Assembly (NCBI RefSeq): GCF_901472535.1
Contig: NZ_LR590470.1
Span: 1,674,001 to 1,738,000, forward strand
DNA length: 64,000 nucleotides
Direction of reading: 5' to 3'
Source of the DNA: Sphingobacterium daejeonense
Lineage (GTDB): Bacteria > Bacteroidota > Bacteroidia > Sphingobacteriales > Sphingobacteriaceae
The position numbers were made by a program, and so were the translations under genes. Below are positions 1-6,959 of the stretch, in pieces (the stretch's first letter is position 1; each line of letters opens with the position of its first letter). The notes beneath the pieces are model-generated. The model saw only the letters and a list, made by a program, of their open reading frames with translations, made no database searches and was not told the DNA's origin.

Positions 1-387
1 AAGGACAAAAAAAGAGAGCCGTCAAGAGGATCACTGATGTACCGTACTGGAAATTTATTTAGGACACTTAGGATCAATTACGTTTATCATGATAGGGCTG
101 GTCTATCTGCTGGCTCATCAAGAGTGCCATACGCTAAAGCTCACAACGAAGGTGAAACCATCCAGCACAAAGGAGCAGTAAAACACATTACATTCAAGAA
201 GCACACAAGAGGGAAATTTAAAGGAAAAACCCTGTTCTCCAAAAACAATAAACGTGCATCCTTCAGCCAAAAAGCTTCAGTCGGTGCATATTCCGTTACA
301 CTTCCTAAACGTCAATTTATGGGCAAAAGTCAAAGCCTAATAACGGATATTAAAACAAGATTTAAAACTAATTTTAAAACCATTTAA
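1..387 (+). CDS. Phage virion morphogenesis (Mu gpG-like) protein, 5' truncated
   Basis: The reading frame is open from base 1, so the internal ATG at 37 is unlikely to be the start and the gene begins left of the window. The visible part is very basic, and its end (PKRQFMGKS) followed by a short tail resembles the C-terminus of the phage virion morphogenesis family (Mu gpG, tail completion). In Mu this family acts in joining head and tail during particle assembly. The next gene starts 3 bp downstream on the same strand, as expected for a packed late operon. The family call is from motif recall only. Confidence 0.5.
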   Translation, partial: KDKKREPSRGSLMYRTGNLFRTLRINYVYHDRAGLSAGSSRVPYAKAHNEGETIQHKGAVKHITFKKHTRGKFKGKTLFSKNNKRASFSQKASVGAYSVTLPKRQFMGKSQSLITDIKTRFKTNFKTI

Positions 388-390
388 AAG

Positions 391-819
391 ATGAAAGAAA
401 TATTTAAAAACACATTGTTAAAATTGGACACACTGGATAGTATAGCGTTTATTGACAGAGATCGGGGGCAACTCGAAGGCTACAATCAAAGACCTGAAGT
501 AAAATTCCCATGTGCATTGATTAAGGTAAATATTCCAAGACGTGAAAATTTGAATGCTATGATCCAACGAGCAACCTGTCAAATTCAAATCCGTGTAGCA
601 TTTGAAAAGCTTATCGACCAAAACAATTTAAACGCCTCACAACGGCTCGAAAAAGCTTTAGAGTATTACGACACCATTGAGGAGATTGAAAGCTTGTTTC
701 AGGGCTTAAAATTAGGTAAAACGGAAAAATGGGAATGCACCAGCATAATTGATGAAGATAGAGCGGATTTTGATGTAGTGCGAATTACTTTTGCGACTGG
801 TTTTGTCAAGGAATACTAA
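391..819 (+). CDS. Phage structural protein, possible tail terminator/completion protein
   Basis: This 142-residue soluble protein has no membrane segment. The central part (FPCALIKVNIPRR, then QIQIRVAFEKL) has the alternating beta pattern seen in small neck and tail-terminator proteins of tailed phages. That likeness is weak and I do not recognise a named family. It follows the gpG-like gene by 3 bp and appears to be the last gene of the rightward late block, because the next gene is on the opposite strand and overlaps its stop by 4 bp. A structural role is inferred from position. Confidence 0.45.
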   Translation: MKEIFKNTLLKLDTLDSIAFIDRDRGQLEGYNQRPEVKFPCALIKVNIPRRENLNAMIQRATCQIQIRVAFEKLIDQNNLNASQRLEKALEYYDTIEEIESLFQGLKLGKTEKWECTSIIDEDRADFDVVRITFATGFVKEY

Positions 820-1130
820 TTCCAAACAAATTGAGGGTATTTTTCTCTAAGCTCTTTTTTTGAAGGCTTGTTGTAGACTATATCTTTTAATAAATCGGCA
901 TAATCAACAAGTCTGGTCATGATGGTAGAAGCGGAAACAAAAAATTCTTTTTCCATAGTAGCAACGGCATCATCCATGCGTACACGAAGAATTTCATAAT
1001 GGTAGTAGTAGCGGTAACACATACAAATGTCACGATCCTGCGTATAAACTCCTTTGATGCTTTTACGGCTAGATTCGGATTTTATAGCAGTCGGAAAAAT
1101 TTGCGTAATGGTTTGGCTTCCTCTTATCAT
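816..1130 (-). CDS. Hypothetical phage protein, last gene of the early strand
   Basis: This 104-residue basic protein starts at a clear ATG. The middle is rich in Tyr and Arg (DICMCYRYYYHYEILRVR). It is followed by a helix-like segment (EEFF-type, MEKEFFVSASTIMTRLVDY) that could form a helix-turn-helix, so a DNA-binding role is possible but unproven. It ends inside the last 4 bp of the converging late gene and lies beyond a strong hairpin terminator, so it probably has its own promoter or depends on read-through. No named family is recognised. Confidence 0.5.
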   Translation of the reverse strand: MIRGSQTITQIFPTAIKSESSRKSIKGVYTQDRDICMCYRYYYHYEILRVRMDDAVATMEKEFFVSASTIMTRLVDYADLLKDIVYNKPSKKELREKYPQFVWN

Positions 1131-1188
1131 TAATACAAAAATATATCAAATTCCAACACCAAGTTAACCGAGTTTTAAAGCATAAAAA

Positions 1189-1383
1189 AAGAGCCAGTCT
1201 CATAATTAAAACTCAATTAGCGAAAACAGAATTTAATTTTGAAGAGTAGATATTGTCTCTCCATTATAATAAAAAAACAGCCAAATTTCATTAAAAATTT
1301 GGCTGTTTTGTGTTTTAAAAACTGAAAGGACAAAATATTACTTGGCATCATTTAGCCAAAACTGCTTTATGAGACAGAGCCTT
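1189..1383. mobile_element. Possible MITE or insertion-sequence relic
   Basis: The two ends carry imperfect inverted repeats sharing the core GTCTCATAA: AGCCAGTCTCATAA on the left, and the reverse complement of TTATGAGACAGAGCC on the right. About 165 bp without an open frame lies between them, including a perfect 15-bp hairpin. GAGAC/GTCTC termini are common in some insertion sequences. No transposase and no clear target duplication are visible, so this stays tentative. Confidence 0.3.
1274..1309. terminator. Perfect 15-bp hairpin terminator
   Basis: Arms at 1274-1288 and 1295-1309 pair perfectly around a 6-base loop. The stem core is AGCCAAATTT/AAATTTGGCT with A and T runs at the outer ends, so it can stop transcription from both strands. 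It sits between the SGNH hydrolase gene and the 104-residue gene. Confidence 0.75.
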
Positions 1384-1403
1384 TAATAATTATTTGATTT
1401 CTG

Positions 1404-2204
1404 TTACATATCACCCATTATATTACATAAATACATCCCCATTTTATTATATAATAAGTTTGTTGGATGAAGTTGATAAGGAATATTAATTTTATCCCCA
1501 AATAAATAATCTTTATCATTTTGTACTTCAATATTATTATACCAGTCACAAACTTTTAAATTATATTTATGCCCAAGATCAATAATTGCTTTTGAATAAT
1601 CTTCAGAAATATAATTTAAATTTTTATATGGCCCAGGCACATCTTTTGTCCCTGTTTCTTTAAAAAATCCGTTAATGGGTGTAATTAAATATAGATCTAC
1701 ACTTTTGTTTTGATTAAGAATATGTTCAATCGCTATTTGCATAGCTCCAATAAAAGTAGACCGATCAAAATCACCTCCAATATCTTTAATTTTACCTAAA
1801 TTTATTCCTTTCCTTGCGTCATTTGCGCCACTTGTAAGTGTTACAAAGCTAACATTATTGTAATATTTGTATCTGATGACTTCGTTCAGTATTTGTGTCA
1901 TATCCAGGGAACTAATTCCTTTATTATCAATTTGACAGTCAAAATATTGCCTTACGTACTCTTGGTAACCAACTGCCTTATAGGGGTATTCTTTATGAGT
2001 TTTAAAAAATGATTTTCCATCATACCAAGTTATTGAATCGCCAAATGTGACTCCTTTTTTTCCTTTGTATCGACCGGACTGAGCATTTTCAAAAATTGTT
2101 GGTATGTAGAACTTATAATAATAAATGTAAGTTGACACTCCGACAAATAATAAGGCGCTAATAATTAAAATTAAAATGCGATATTTTTTCAACAATTGTT
2201 TCAT
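1404..2204 (-). CDS. Membrane-anchored SGNH/GDSL hydrolase (prophage cargo)
   Basis: This 266-residue protein has a basic N-terminus followed by a hydrophobic anchor (about residues 8-30), so it should face the periplasm. SGNH blocks are visible: GDSIT (block I, nucleophile Ser), SGAND (block III, Asn) and LHPTN (block V, catalytic His with a shifted Asp). The family hydrolyses esters, often O-acetyl groups on envelope or capsule glycans. The ATG at 2204 is preferred over a TTG at 2213. The gene is more AT-rich than the other phage genes and sits at the early/late convergence next to a hairpin, the usual place for a lysogenic-conversion 'moron'. That role is inference. Confidence 0.75.
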   Translation of the reverse strand: MKQLLKKYRILILIISALLFVGVSTYIYYYKFYIPTIFENAQSGRYKGKKGVTFGDSITWYDGKSFFKTHKEYPYKAVGYQEYVRQYFDCQIDNKGISSLDMTQILNEVIRYKYYNNVSFVTLTSGANDARKGINLGKIKDIGGDFDRSTFIGAMQIAIEHILNQNKSVDLYLITPINGFFKETGTKDVPGPYKNLNYISEDYSKAIIDLGHKYNLKVCDWYNNIEVQNDKDYLFGDKINIPYQLHPTNLLYNKMGMYLCNIMGDM

Positions 2205-2224
2205 AATGAACAAATATATAACTT

Positions 2225-2641
2225 TTAAATCCCTTTTAAATGCTTTAAATACATGTTTTCAAATGCAGACACCAAAGCTGGAAGCTCGTTTTCCGTATAT
2301 TGGTCTAAACGCTTGCTCAGGTATCCATAATTGATGCACCAATTGTTAACCCTATTCATATCTATTTTACCACTTATTAGCTCCCAGCTCATTTCATGAG
2401 CCATAGATAATATTTTACGTCTCATCTTATTTGCTGGTGACTGAAATTGCACATGACCACTAGTTAAAGCTTTAATTACCTCTTTGGCTTCTTCAAATTG
2501 TAATTCCCGAATACTGGTAGTTCTACCATCGGTATAGCTGTAAATGATTTCTTCTTTGGTATCATCATCCAGCTTTAATCGGCTAACTAAGTAGCCGATC
2601 ATTGCATTCTGTTTTTTAGTACTTGATATTTGTTTCATCAT
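2225..2641 (-). CDS. GemA-like (Mu gp16) early regulatory protein
   Basis: This 138-residue charged protein carries RRKILSMAHEMSWE followed by a C-terminal helical region ending in LPALVSAFENMY. The layout recalls the DUF1018/GemA family of Mu-like phages, whose Mu member modulates host DNA topology and gene expression. The match is by pattern only. Two adjacent ATG codons can start it, and its start overlaps the stop of the upstream 144-residue gene by one base, pointing to translational coupling. It is the last clearly phage-type gene of the early operon before the SGNH cargo. Confidence 0.5.
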   Translation of the reverse strand: MMKQISSTKKQNAMIGYLVSRLKLDDDTKEEIIYSYTDGRTTSIRELQFEEAKEVIKALTSGHVQFQSPANKMRRKILSMAHEMSWELISGKIDMNRVNNWCINYGYLSKRLDQYTENELPALVSAFENMYLKHLKGI

Positions 2642-3075
2642 TAAACCCTTTCCGCTTTCCAGTCAACATTCCAATAACCCTTTTTAAAATAGTTTTCAGG
2701 GTCACACTTACCTCTATAGCCAGTACGCTCTAAATATTCCTCATACGGCTTTATATTGCGAATAGCCAATAGCTTTTCAGCATCCTTTAATTTCTTGAAA
2801 ATAGGTTCACACCTGATCTTATTTATTTTTTTTCCATACCTATTCCAAAATGCATCAAAGCTGATATCTTCAGGTAGTTCCTCCAAGTATCCTTTAACCT
2901 TTCTTTTGTATTCTGACAATTGGCTTTCATGGATTGGAAGGAAGTCCCAAAACCAAGAAAATTGTTTTTCGGTCATTATAGCATCATTCTCCACAAGTGA
3001 CAATAAACCATCTTCGTTATAGCCTAAAACCACTTGACCTTTAAAACTGTCTGATGTTAACACGAATCTTTTCAT
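2641..3075 (-). CDS. Hypothetical phage early protein, replication-protein-like C-terminus
   Basis: This is a 144-residue protein. Its second half contains FDAFWNRYGKK followed by a basic helix and FKKL, an arrangement often seen in the C-terminal part of phage replication initiation proteins. The likeness is short and unproven. It lies 5 bp after the RecA-fold ATPase gene and overlaps the next start by one base, so it is probably co-translated with both. A helper role in phage DNA replication is a guess from that context. Confidence 0.45.
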   Translation of the reverse strand: MKRFVLTSDSFKGQVVLGYNEDGLLSLVENDAIMTEKQFSWFWDFLPIHESQLSEYKRKVKGYLEELPEDISFDAFWNRYGKKINKIRCEPIFKKLKDAEKLLAIRNIKPYEEYLERTGYRGKCDPENYFKKGYWNVDWKAERV

Positions 3076-3080
3076 TGCAT

Positions 3081-3878
3081 TTACCCCACTACTTTTAATT
3101 TATTGTTTGCATCTACCCCCTTACTTTTAACAGGAACTTTTTTCGATACCCCTTGCTTTTCGTTCTCCGATTCTTCAAACAGCTCCGTCTGTTGATTTTT
3201 GCCTTTTACCTTACTCTTTGGATCAAAGAAAAGTGGGTTTAGCTCCCTCGCTTTTTTCTCCCAAATTACAAATGGATCAAAGCCCCCAAAGCGATTTTTT
3301 AAGGGAGTAGCTATATACTTTGAAACGAAAATGAACATACCACCATCAAAGATGATATCACGTGCAATGGACTTTCTTGGATTGCCTGAAGGATCAGTAT
3401 GGCAAATGAAAATAAACGTCTTTTTCCCTTCGTATTTCTCTTTTAAGTATAGATAATCTTCCTTCTTCCAGTTGGTGTAATCAATACTATCAATGAACAC
3501 ATATTCAGAGCTTCCACGCTTTTCAAGATATGCGTCTAAATCTTCCAAAAAGCTAACCCCCTGAGGTAAATTAGCTATAGGATCAATTGGGATAAACAAG
3601 CCTGAAACTTCTTCCATGTTATTGCGCATGGTCGCTGTTTGCAAGTCAAACCCATGTCGTTGCTCGTATGACCACCAAGAAGCCTTTACCCCAAAACGCT
3701 CACAAAACATCTTAGCCAATCGGATGCAAAACTCTGTCTTACCGTTACCGCTAAAACCGCCTATGACACAAGTAAAGAACTTTGGTATATTACCCAGTGT
3801 AGGTTTAAATTGAGAACCTTCTAAATCCAGTAATTTGAATGTTTTCTGATGAAACTGTTTTATTCCTAATGCTTTCAT
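3081..3878 (-). CDS. RecA-fold P-loop ATPase (DnaB/RadA-like) of the phage early region
   Basis: This 265-residue protein has a Walker A motif GGFSGNGKTEF near residues 40-50, the pattern SWWSYEQRHG near 69-78, and a Walker B-like EYVFIDS near 125-131. That order (P-loop, a WxSxEx segment, then hydrophobic-D) is typical of the single-domain RecA-like ATPases of phages and of the DnaB/RadA group. The C-terminal 60 residues are charged and probably disordered. It starts 1 bp after the stop of the ASCH-like gene. A role as replicative helicase or loader during replicative transposition is inference. Confidence 0.65.
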   Translation of the reverse strand: MKALGIKQFHQKTFKLLDLEGSQFKPTLGNIPKFFTCVIGGFSGNGKTEFCIRLAKMFCERFGVKASWWSYEQRHGFDLQTATMRNNMEEVSGLFIPIDPIANLPQGVSFLEDLDAYLEKRGSSEYVFIDSIDYTNWKKEDYLYLKEKYEGKKTFIFICHTDPSGNPRKSIARDIIFDGGMFIFVSKYIATPLKNRFGGFDPFVIWEKKARELNPLFFDPKSKVKGKNQQTELFEESENEKQGVSKKVPVKSKGVDANNKLKVVG

Positions 3879-3879
3879 A

Positions 3880-4278
3880 TTAATATTTAAAGTCTGTCCA
3901 ATGGATTATTTTACCTGAAAAGCAATGTTCAGGACTGCTTTCAATTAGCGGTATAAACCACTTTTGGAAATCTTCAAGAGATTTAAAGCCATCATTTATG
4001 GCTATTTTTTCAATATCATTAGGATATAAGTACTTATCGCAATAATGTGTATCTCCGATTGAAACCTCAAATGTCCAGCGATGATTAGTCATAAAAATGT
4101 ACTGCACACCTTTGACATCTACTTCATTAAAACAACTGTAAGATTTCGTCCGTACACCAGTAGCCATATGTATATGGCTGCCTGTCTTCCATCTATCCTT
4201 ACTATCCTCTCGAATAGTATGAATCTTATTCCCTTTTAATATGGGTTCAACAAACTGTTGCTTAAATCCTAATATCAT
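3880..4278 (-). CDS. ASCH-like (PUA-fold) domain protein
   Basis: This 132-residue protein begins LGFKQQFVEPILKGNKIHTIRED and then has RWKTGSHIHMATG. The pattern F-x3-I-x-G-x-K-x-x-T-x-R followed by a G-rich beta segment matches the ASCH superfamily, a PUA-related fold thought to bind RNA or modified nucleic acid. It overlaps the upstream gene by 4 bp (ATGA), so the two are translationally coupled. In a phage early region it could act in RNA binding or in evading host nucleases, but nothing in the sequence settles this. Confidence 0.6.
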   Translation of the reverse strand: MILGFKQQFVEPILKGNKIHTIREDSKDRWKTGSHIHMATGVRTKSYSCFNEVDVKGVQYIFMTNHRWTFEVSIGDTHYCDKYLYPNDIEKIAINDGFKSLEDFQKWFIPLIESSPEHCFSGKIIHWTDFKY

Positions 4279-4535
4279 ACGGCTACCTCCTTTGATCTTA
4301 AATAAACAACCTTAGTTTCTTTACGAATAGGCTTTACATAAGCAGCCTTAAAAGTTTCAGAACCTCTACCATCAGACACGCTTGCAGGAATGCACCAATT
4401 AGAATAGGTTTGGTAGTTTGTGACTTTTTTTTCATGTTCTACCATTTCCCAAACCACCTTGTTTTTGTCATTCAGGAAATAGAAACGGTCGCCAATTTGC
4501 AGATTGTCAGCCGTTGTTACTTCATTCTTTTTCAT
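4275..4535 (-). CDS. Small hypothetical phage protein
   Basis: This 86-residue protein contains a short beta-rich core (LQIGDRFYFLNDKNKVVWEMV) that looks like a small SH3-like barrel, and a basic C-terminus. The frame is open further upstream, but the ATG at 4535 is chosen because the earlier part overlaps the zinc-ribbon gene in another frame. A degenerate copy of the repeated leader motif also sits 4 bp upstream of this ATG. Function is unknown. Confidence 0.6.
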   Translation of the reverse strand: MKKNEVTTADNLQIGDRFYFLNDKNKVVWEMVEHEKKVTNYQTYSNWCIPASVSDGRGSETFKAAYVKPIRKETKVVYLRSKEVAV

Positions 4536-4539
4536 ATTT

Positions 4540-4550
4540 ATTCGCTTTAG
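4540..4550 (-). promoter_or_regulatory. Degenerate copy of the phage leader motif
   Basis: On the minus strand this reads CTAAAGCGAAT, 4 bp before the ATG at 4535. It keeps the TAAAGCGAAT core of the 16-17 bp motif found at 5008, 7818 and 10210 but loses the upstream half. Confidence 0.4.
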
Positions 4551-4551
4551 T

Positions 4552-4749
4552 TTACTTGTCAATATCACGTCTACAGGCTGGACATGTTTTCTGATGCCAT
4601 CTAGCGTCATACACCTCACCGCAATGGGGACATGTCCACCATATTTCGTGATTAAATTCAATCCCAATGTTTTCAAATCCCCAATGCTCTAGTAGAATTG
4701 GAGGTAACTGCCAAATCGTATTTGGGCTATCGATTTTATTTAAGTACAT
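4552..4749 (-). CDS. Zinc-ribbon protein
   Basis: This 65-residue protein has two CxxC knuckles, CPHCGEVY and CPACRRD, separated by a short basic linker. It is therefore almost certainly a zinc-ribbon nucleic-acid or protein-binding module. The ATG at 4749 is preferred over an upstream in-frame start because GGAGGAAT lies about 7 bases before it, and the upstream gene's stop is only 2 bp away. It sits among other small early proteins. The partner is unknown. Confidence 0.7.
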   Translation of the reverse strand: MYLNKIDSPNTIWQLPPILLEHWGFENIGIEFNHEIWWTCPHCGEVYDARWHQKTCPACRRDIDK

Positions 4750-4751
4750 AG

Positions 4752-5003
4752 TTATTCCTCCAACCAATCTTTAGCGTTTATTGCGAATTTTGACGTTACA
4801 GGGGTTATCTTACTTGCTATTGCAAAAACATCGGAACCACTTTTGATAAATTCCTTTTGCATGAAGTTTACCGCTGCTTTTCCAGCTTGCTCTATGCTAC
4901 TGGCAGTAACAATACCTGTCATCGATGCAGGAGATAATTTTACATTTGGGCGTTTCGATTTGAAATTTACCCTAACTGAATAGATTCGATTTTTGACACT
5001 CAT
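4752..5003 (-). CDS. Small hypothetical phage protein
   Basis: This 83-residue protein is predicted from the ATG at 5003; the frame is open for another 25 codons upstream, but only weak start codons are present there. The N-terminus is basic (SVKNRIYSVRVNFKSKR) and the remainder alternates Ala/Ser-rich helices. An almost perfect copy of the repeated phage leader motif lies 4 bp upstream of this ATG, which supports the start. I recognise no family. Confidence 0.6.
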   Translation of the reverse strand: MSVKNRIYSVRVNFKSKRPNVKLSPASMTGIVTASSIEQAGKAAVNFMQKEFIKSGSDVFAIASKITPVTSKFAINAKDWLEE

Positions 5004-5007
5004 ATTA

Positions 5008-5024
5008 TTTCGCTTTATTAATGT
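5008..5024 (-). promoter_or_regulatory. Repeated phage leader motif, copy 3
   Basis: The minus strand reads ACATTAATAAAGCGAAA, with 16 of 17 bases identical to the copies at 7818 and 10210. It ends 4 bp before the ATG at 5003. Confidence 0.6.
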
Positions 5025-5115
5025 TTGAACCCAACAGCGGTAACGATCCGCTGTACGTTCCATACTTGGGTTTATCATTCGTTTTAATGATATTCAGGAT
5101 TATCACTTGTTTTGA

Positions 5116-5766
5116 TTATAATTTTGCGAACTCCAATACAATAGGTAGCCATTCCATATCGTCTGATCTGTAAAAGAACTGAGCGTAATACTTGGTATGA
5201 TCGGGAACAATTGATTCCTGAAGTAAGTCAATACCTTTACGCCAGTTCTCGTTATCAAAGTCATCTTTCATTTTGAAAAGCTTTAGGACATTATTCTTGT
5301 CCAATTGCCCTGTTTTACGTTCTAGGAGAATGCGAATGGCTTTGTTTGTTGGACTGCCTTCAGGATATTCAGCGGTTAAAAAATCCAAGATATGAGCTTC
5401 AGCCTGTGTGCTTCGTTCATCGAATCGGGTTGCATCGTGTCTCCTGAACATGATACGATAGTTACCACATGAGCTGTCTAACGTAACATTACCCTTACCG
5501 TTCGCATGCCTATCCGAATGTTCCTGAAGCATTTCATATAAAGCGCCTATAGATGCATAGGATTTACTTTTGAACTTGGAAAGCATATCGTTTAACGCTT
5601 TTGCCCCTTCAACCAATTCCTTTACCGTTTCATCTCGAAGTGTTTCATAGGCTTTTCTTTTTTCATTCTTTTCAGCGACTTCATTAGCCTGTCTTTGGGC
5701 TAAAAGTGCTGACAATTCATCTGTTGTTAATTCGCTCGCTGGCTTGCTTAAAACTGTAGTTTCCAT
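5116..5766 (-). CDS. DUF3164 family phage protein
   Basis: This 216-residue protein begins with a helical, charged region (TTDELSALLAQRQANE) and contains FRRHDATRFDERSTQAEAHI and AIRILLERKTGQLDKN. These features match the DUF3164 family, found almost only in the early region of Mu-like phages close to the transposition genes. The biochemical role is unknown; its position parallels Gam and other early accessory proteins. A gap of about 110 bp follows before the next gene. The gene has no frameshift and starts at a clear ATG. Confidence 0.75.
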   Translation of the reverse strand: METTVLSKPASELTTDELSALLAQRQANEVAEKNEKRKAYETLRDETVKELVEGAKALNDMLSKFKSKSYASIGALYEMLQEHSDRHANGKGNVTLDSSCGNYRIMFRRHDATRFDERSTQAEAHILDFLTAEYPEGSPTNKAIRILLERKTGQLDKNNVLKLFKMKDDFDNENWRKGIDLLQESIVPDHTKYYAQFFYRSDDMEWLPIVLEFAKL

Positions 5767-5768
5767 AT

Positions 5769-5969
5769 TTATAATCTGTGTTTTAGTGGGCTTAGCCCTT
5801 TGTTTAATAAATTCAATCCGTTTTCTATTTTTTGTTTGTTGATAGCATTCAGCTCATCATTGTATTCTCTAAGACGGCTAACCATTTCCCATCTAGCTTC
5901 TTTGTCTGCATGTGGGTTATTGCGCAACCAATCTTCTACATCCTTTATCTTGGTGTGTATGTCCTCCAT
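5769..5969 (-). CDS. Small helical hypothetical phage protein
   Basis: This 66-residue, highly charged protein is mostly helical (VEDWLRNNPHADKEARWEMV). AAGGAAT precedes the ATG at 5969. The gene starts inside the 3' end of the upstream gene in a different frame (53-bp overlap) and ends 2 bp before the DUF3164 start. Function is unknown. Confidence 0.5.
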   Translation of the reverse strand: MEDIHTKIKDVEDWLRNNPHADKEARWEMVSRLREYNDELNAINKQKIENGLNLLNKGLSPLKHRL

Positions 5970-6273
5970 ATTCCTTGTCTATTTGGTTAAAAATTGAGTT
6001 GATTTGTATCCTTTCATAGTCGTATCCTTCAGGAATAACCATGTTTTGAATAAATACATAAAGTGCTAAAGCTTCCTGCTCTGAAAGGCTTAATCCCCAA
6101 CCGTTCTTTGTGGAATCAATTCGTTCACACCTAGTCCTGATGCGAGCAAAAAGCTTGTAAACAAAGCCGTAAACCAAACGTTCAGCAGGGTTCATAGGAG
6201 GGTTGTTTTCCAACATCACACGAAGGATTAACCCGACAGCTTCAAGCTGATTTCTGGTCATTTTCATCTTCAT
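5917..6273 (-). CDS. Hypothetical phage early protein
   Basis: This 118-residue helical protein contains PPMNPAERLVYGFVYKLFAR and a C-terminal stretch rich in His and Gln. Three in-frame ATGs lie at 6273, 6267 and 6261; the last would still overlap the upstream gene by 20 bp. It overlaps genes on both sides, as is usual in this packed operon. No family is recognised. Confidence 0.5.
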   Translation of the reverse strand: MKMKMTRNQLEAVGLILRVMLENNPPMNPAERLVYGFVYKLFARIRTRCERIDSTKNGWGLSLSEQEALALYVFIQNMVIPEGYDYERIQINSIFNQIDKEYGGHTHQDKGCRRLVAQ

Positions 6274-6562
6274 AATCGCTATCCTCCACGGCTTTCACCG
6301 CCTTTAAATACATGTCCTTAAATTTTCTATTGTAGGAAAGAAGATCATTGAATACTTCCACACAATGGTTGGCAATGTTATTACGTGACCATTCGGTAAA
6401 TAGAGATGCTATTTCATTGGTGCTATAGCCTTCCTCCCTTAGAATGGCAATCGTTATATAGCGAGCATACAACACGTCCGTTTTCTTTCCTTTGGTTAAA
6501 ATGTCCTCGACACTATAGCCCAGCTCCTGAGCTATTAGCTTTAAAATGTTACGCCTTTTCAT
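6242..6562 (-). CDS. Standalone DnaA domain IV-like DNA-binding protein
   Basis: The 106-residue protein aligns by eye with the C-terminal DNA-binding domain of DnaA (TrpR-like fold). VLYARYITIAILREEGYSTN corresponds to the helix R-x-hhA-x-YL-x-R, followed by EIASLF (the 'eIg..Fg' turn), and WSRNNIANHCVEVF replaces the DnaA signature around RDHSTV. There is no AAA domain. Phages often use such lone domains to bind their own origin or ends, so an origin or end-binding role is inferred. It overlaps both neighbouring genes slightly. Confidence 0.6.
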   Translation of the reverse strand: MKRRNILKLIAQELGYSVEDILTKGKKTDVLYARYITIAILREEGYSTNEIASLFTEWSRNNIANHCVEVFNDLLSYNRKFKDMYLKAVKAVEDSDYEDENDQKSA

Positions 6563-6959
6563 ATTGTCCTTTAGTCATTGGGATCACAACTTCTTTATGG
6601 AAGATATCTTCCAGCACAACAGCATGAGGTTTAAAGTCTGCGTGTAATGGATCATGAACATCATCATAGAGCTTAGCCCACTGGTCTTTTGGAACTTCTT
6701 TAGTGTATTCCAAGAAACGAGCATCCCATCGTTGCCAATGGTTCAACCACCACTTCCAAAAGATGCGAGCATTCATGAATTCGGGCTTCCATTCTCCAAC
6801 TTCAATGACATCCGTTAAATAATGGATTCCAGCATCTAACCACATGTCGTGATAATCTTCCTCTGAAATACCCAGCTTACGCATTACCAGCTCACGGTTC
6901 ACTTGCTGGATGGTTTTAACTTTATTGATCCAGCTTGTTTTAGTGTTTGTCATTTCCAT
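6549..6959 (-). CDS. Hypothetical Trp-rich phage early protein
   Basis: This 136-residue acidic protein has a striking Trp-rich middle (FWKWWLNHWQRWDARF). The start ATG at 6959 shares one base with the stop of the MuB-like gene, so translation is probably coupled to it. The position directly after the transposition ATPase suggests an accessory role in transposition or replication, but no motif supports a specific function. Confidence 0.5.
   Translation of the reverse strand: MEMTNTKTSWINKVKTIQQVNRELVMRKLGISEEDYHDMWLDAGIHYLTDVIEVGEWKPEFMNARIFWKWWLNHWQRWDARFLEYTKEVPKDQWAKLYDDVHDPLHADFKPHAVVLEDIFHKEVVIPMTKGQYEKA

Noticed and set aside
4536-4676. Upstream extension of the small gene ending at 4275
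   Set aside because: The extension lies inside the zinc-ribbon gene in another frame, and the ATG at 4535 has the leader motif.
5077-5090. Fifth copy of the leader motif at ATTCGTTTTAATGA
   Set aside because: Lacks the GCTTTATTAA core and is 75 bp from the nearest start codon.
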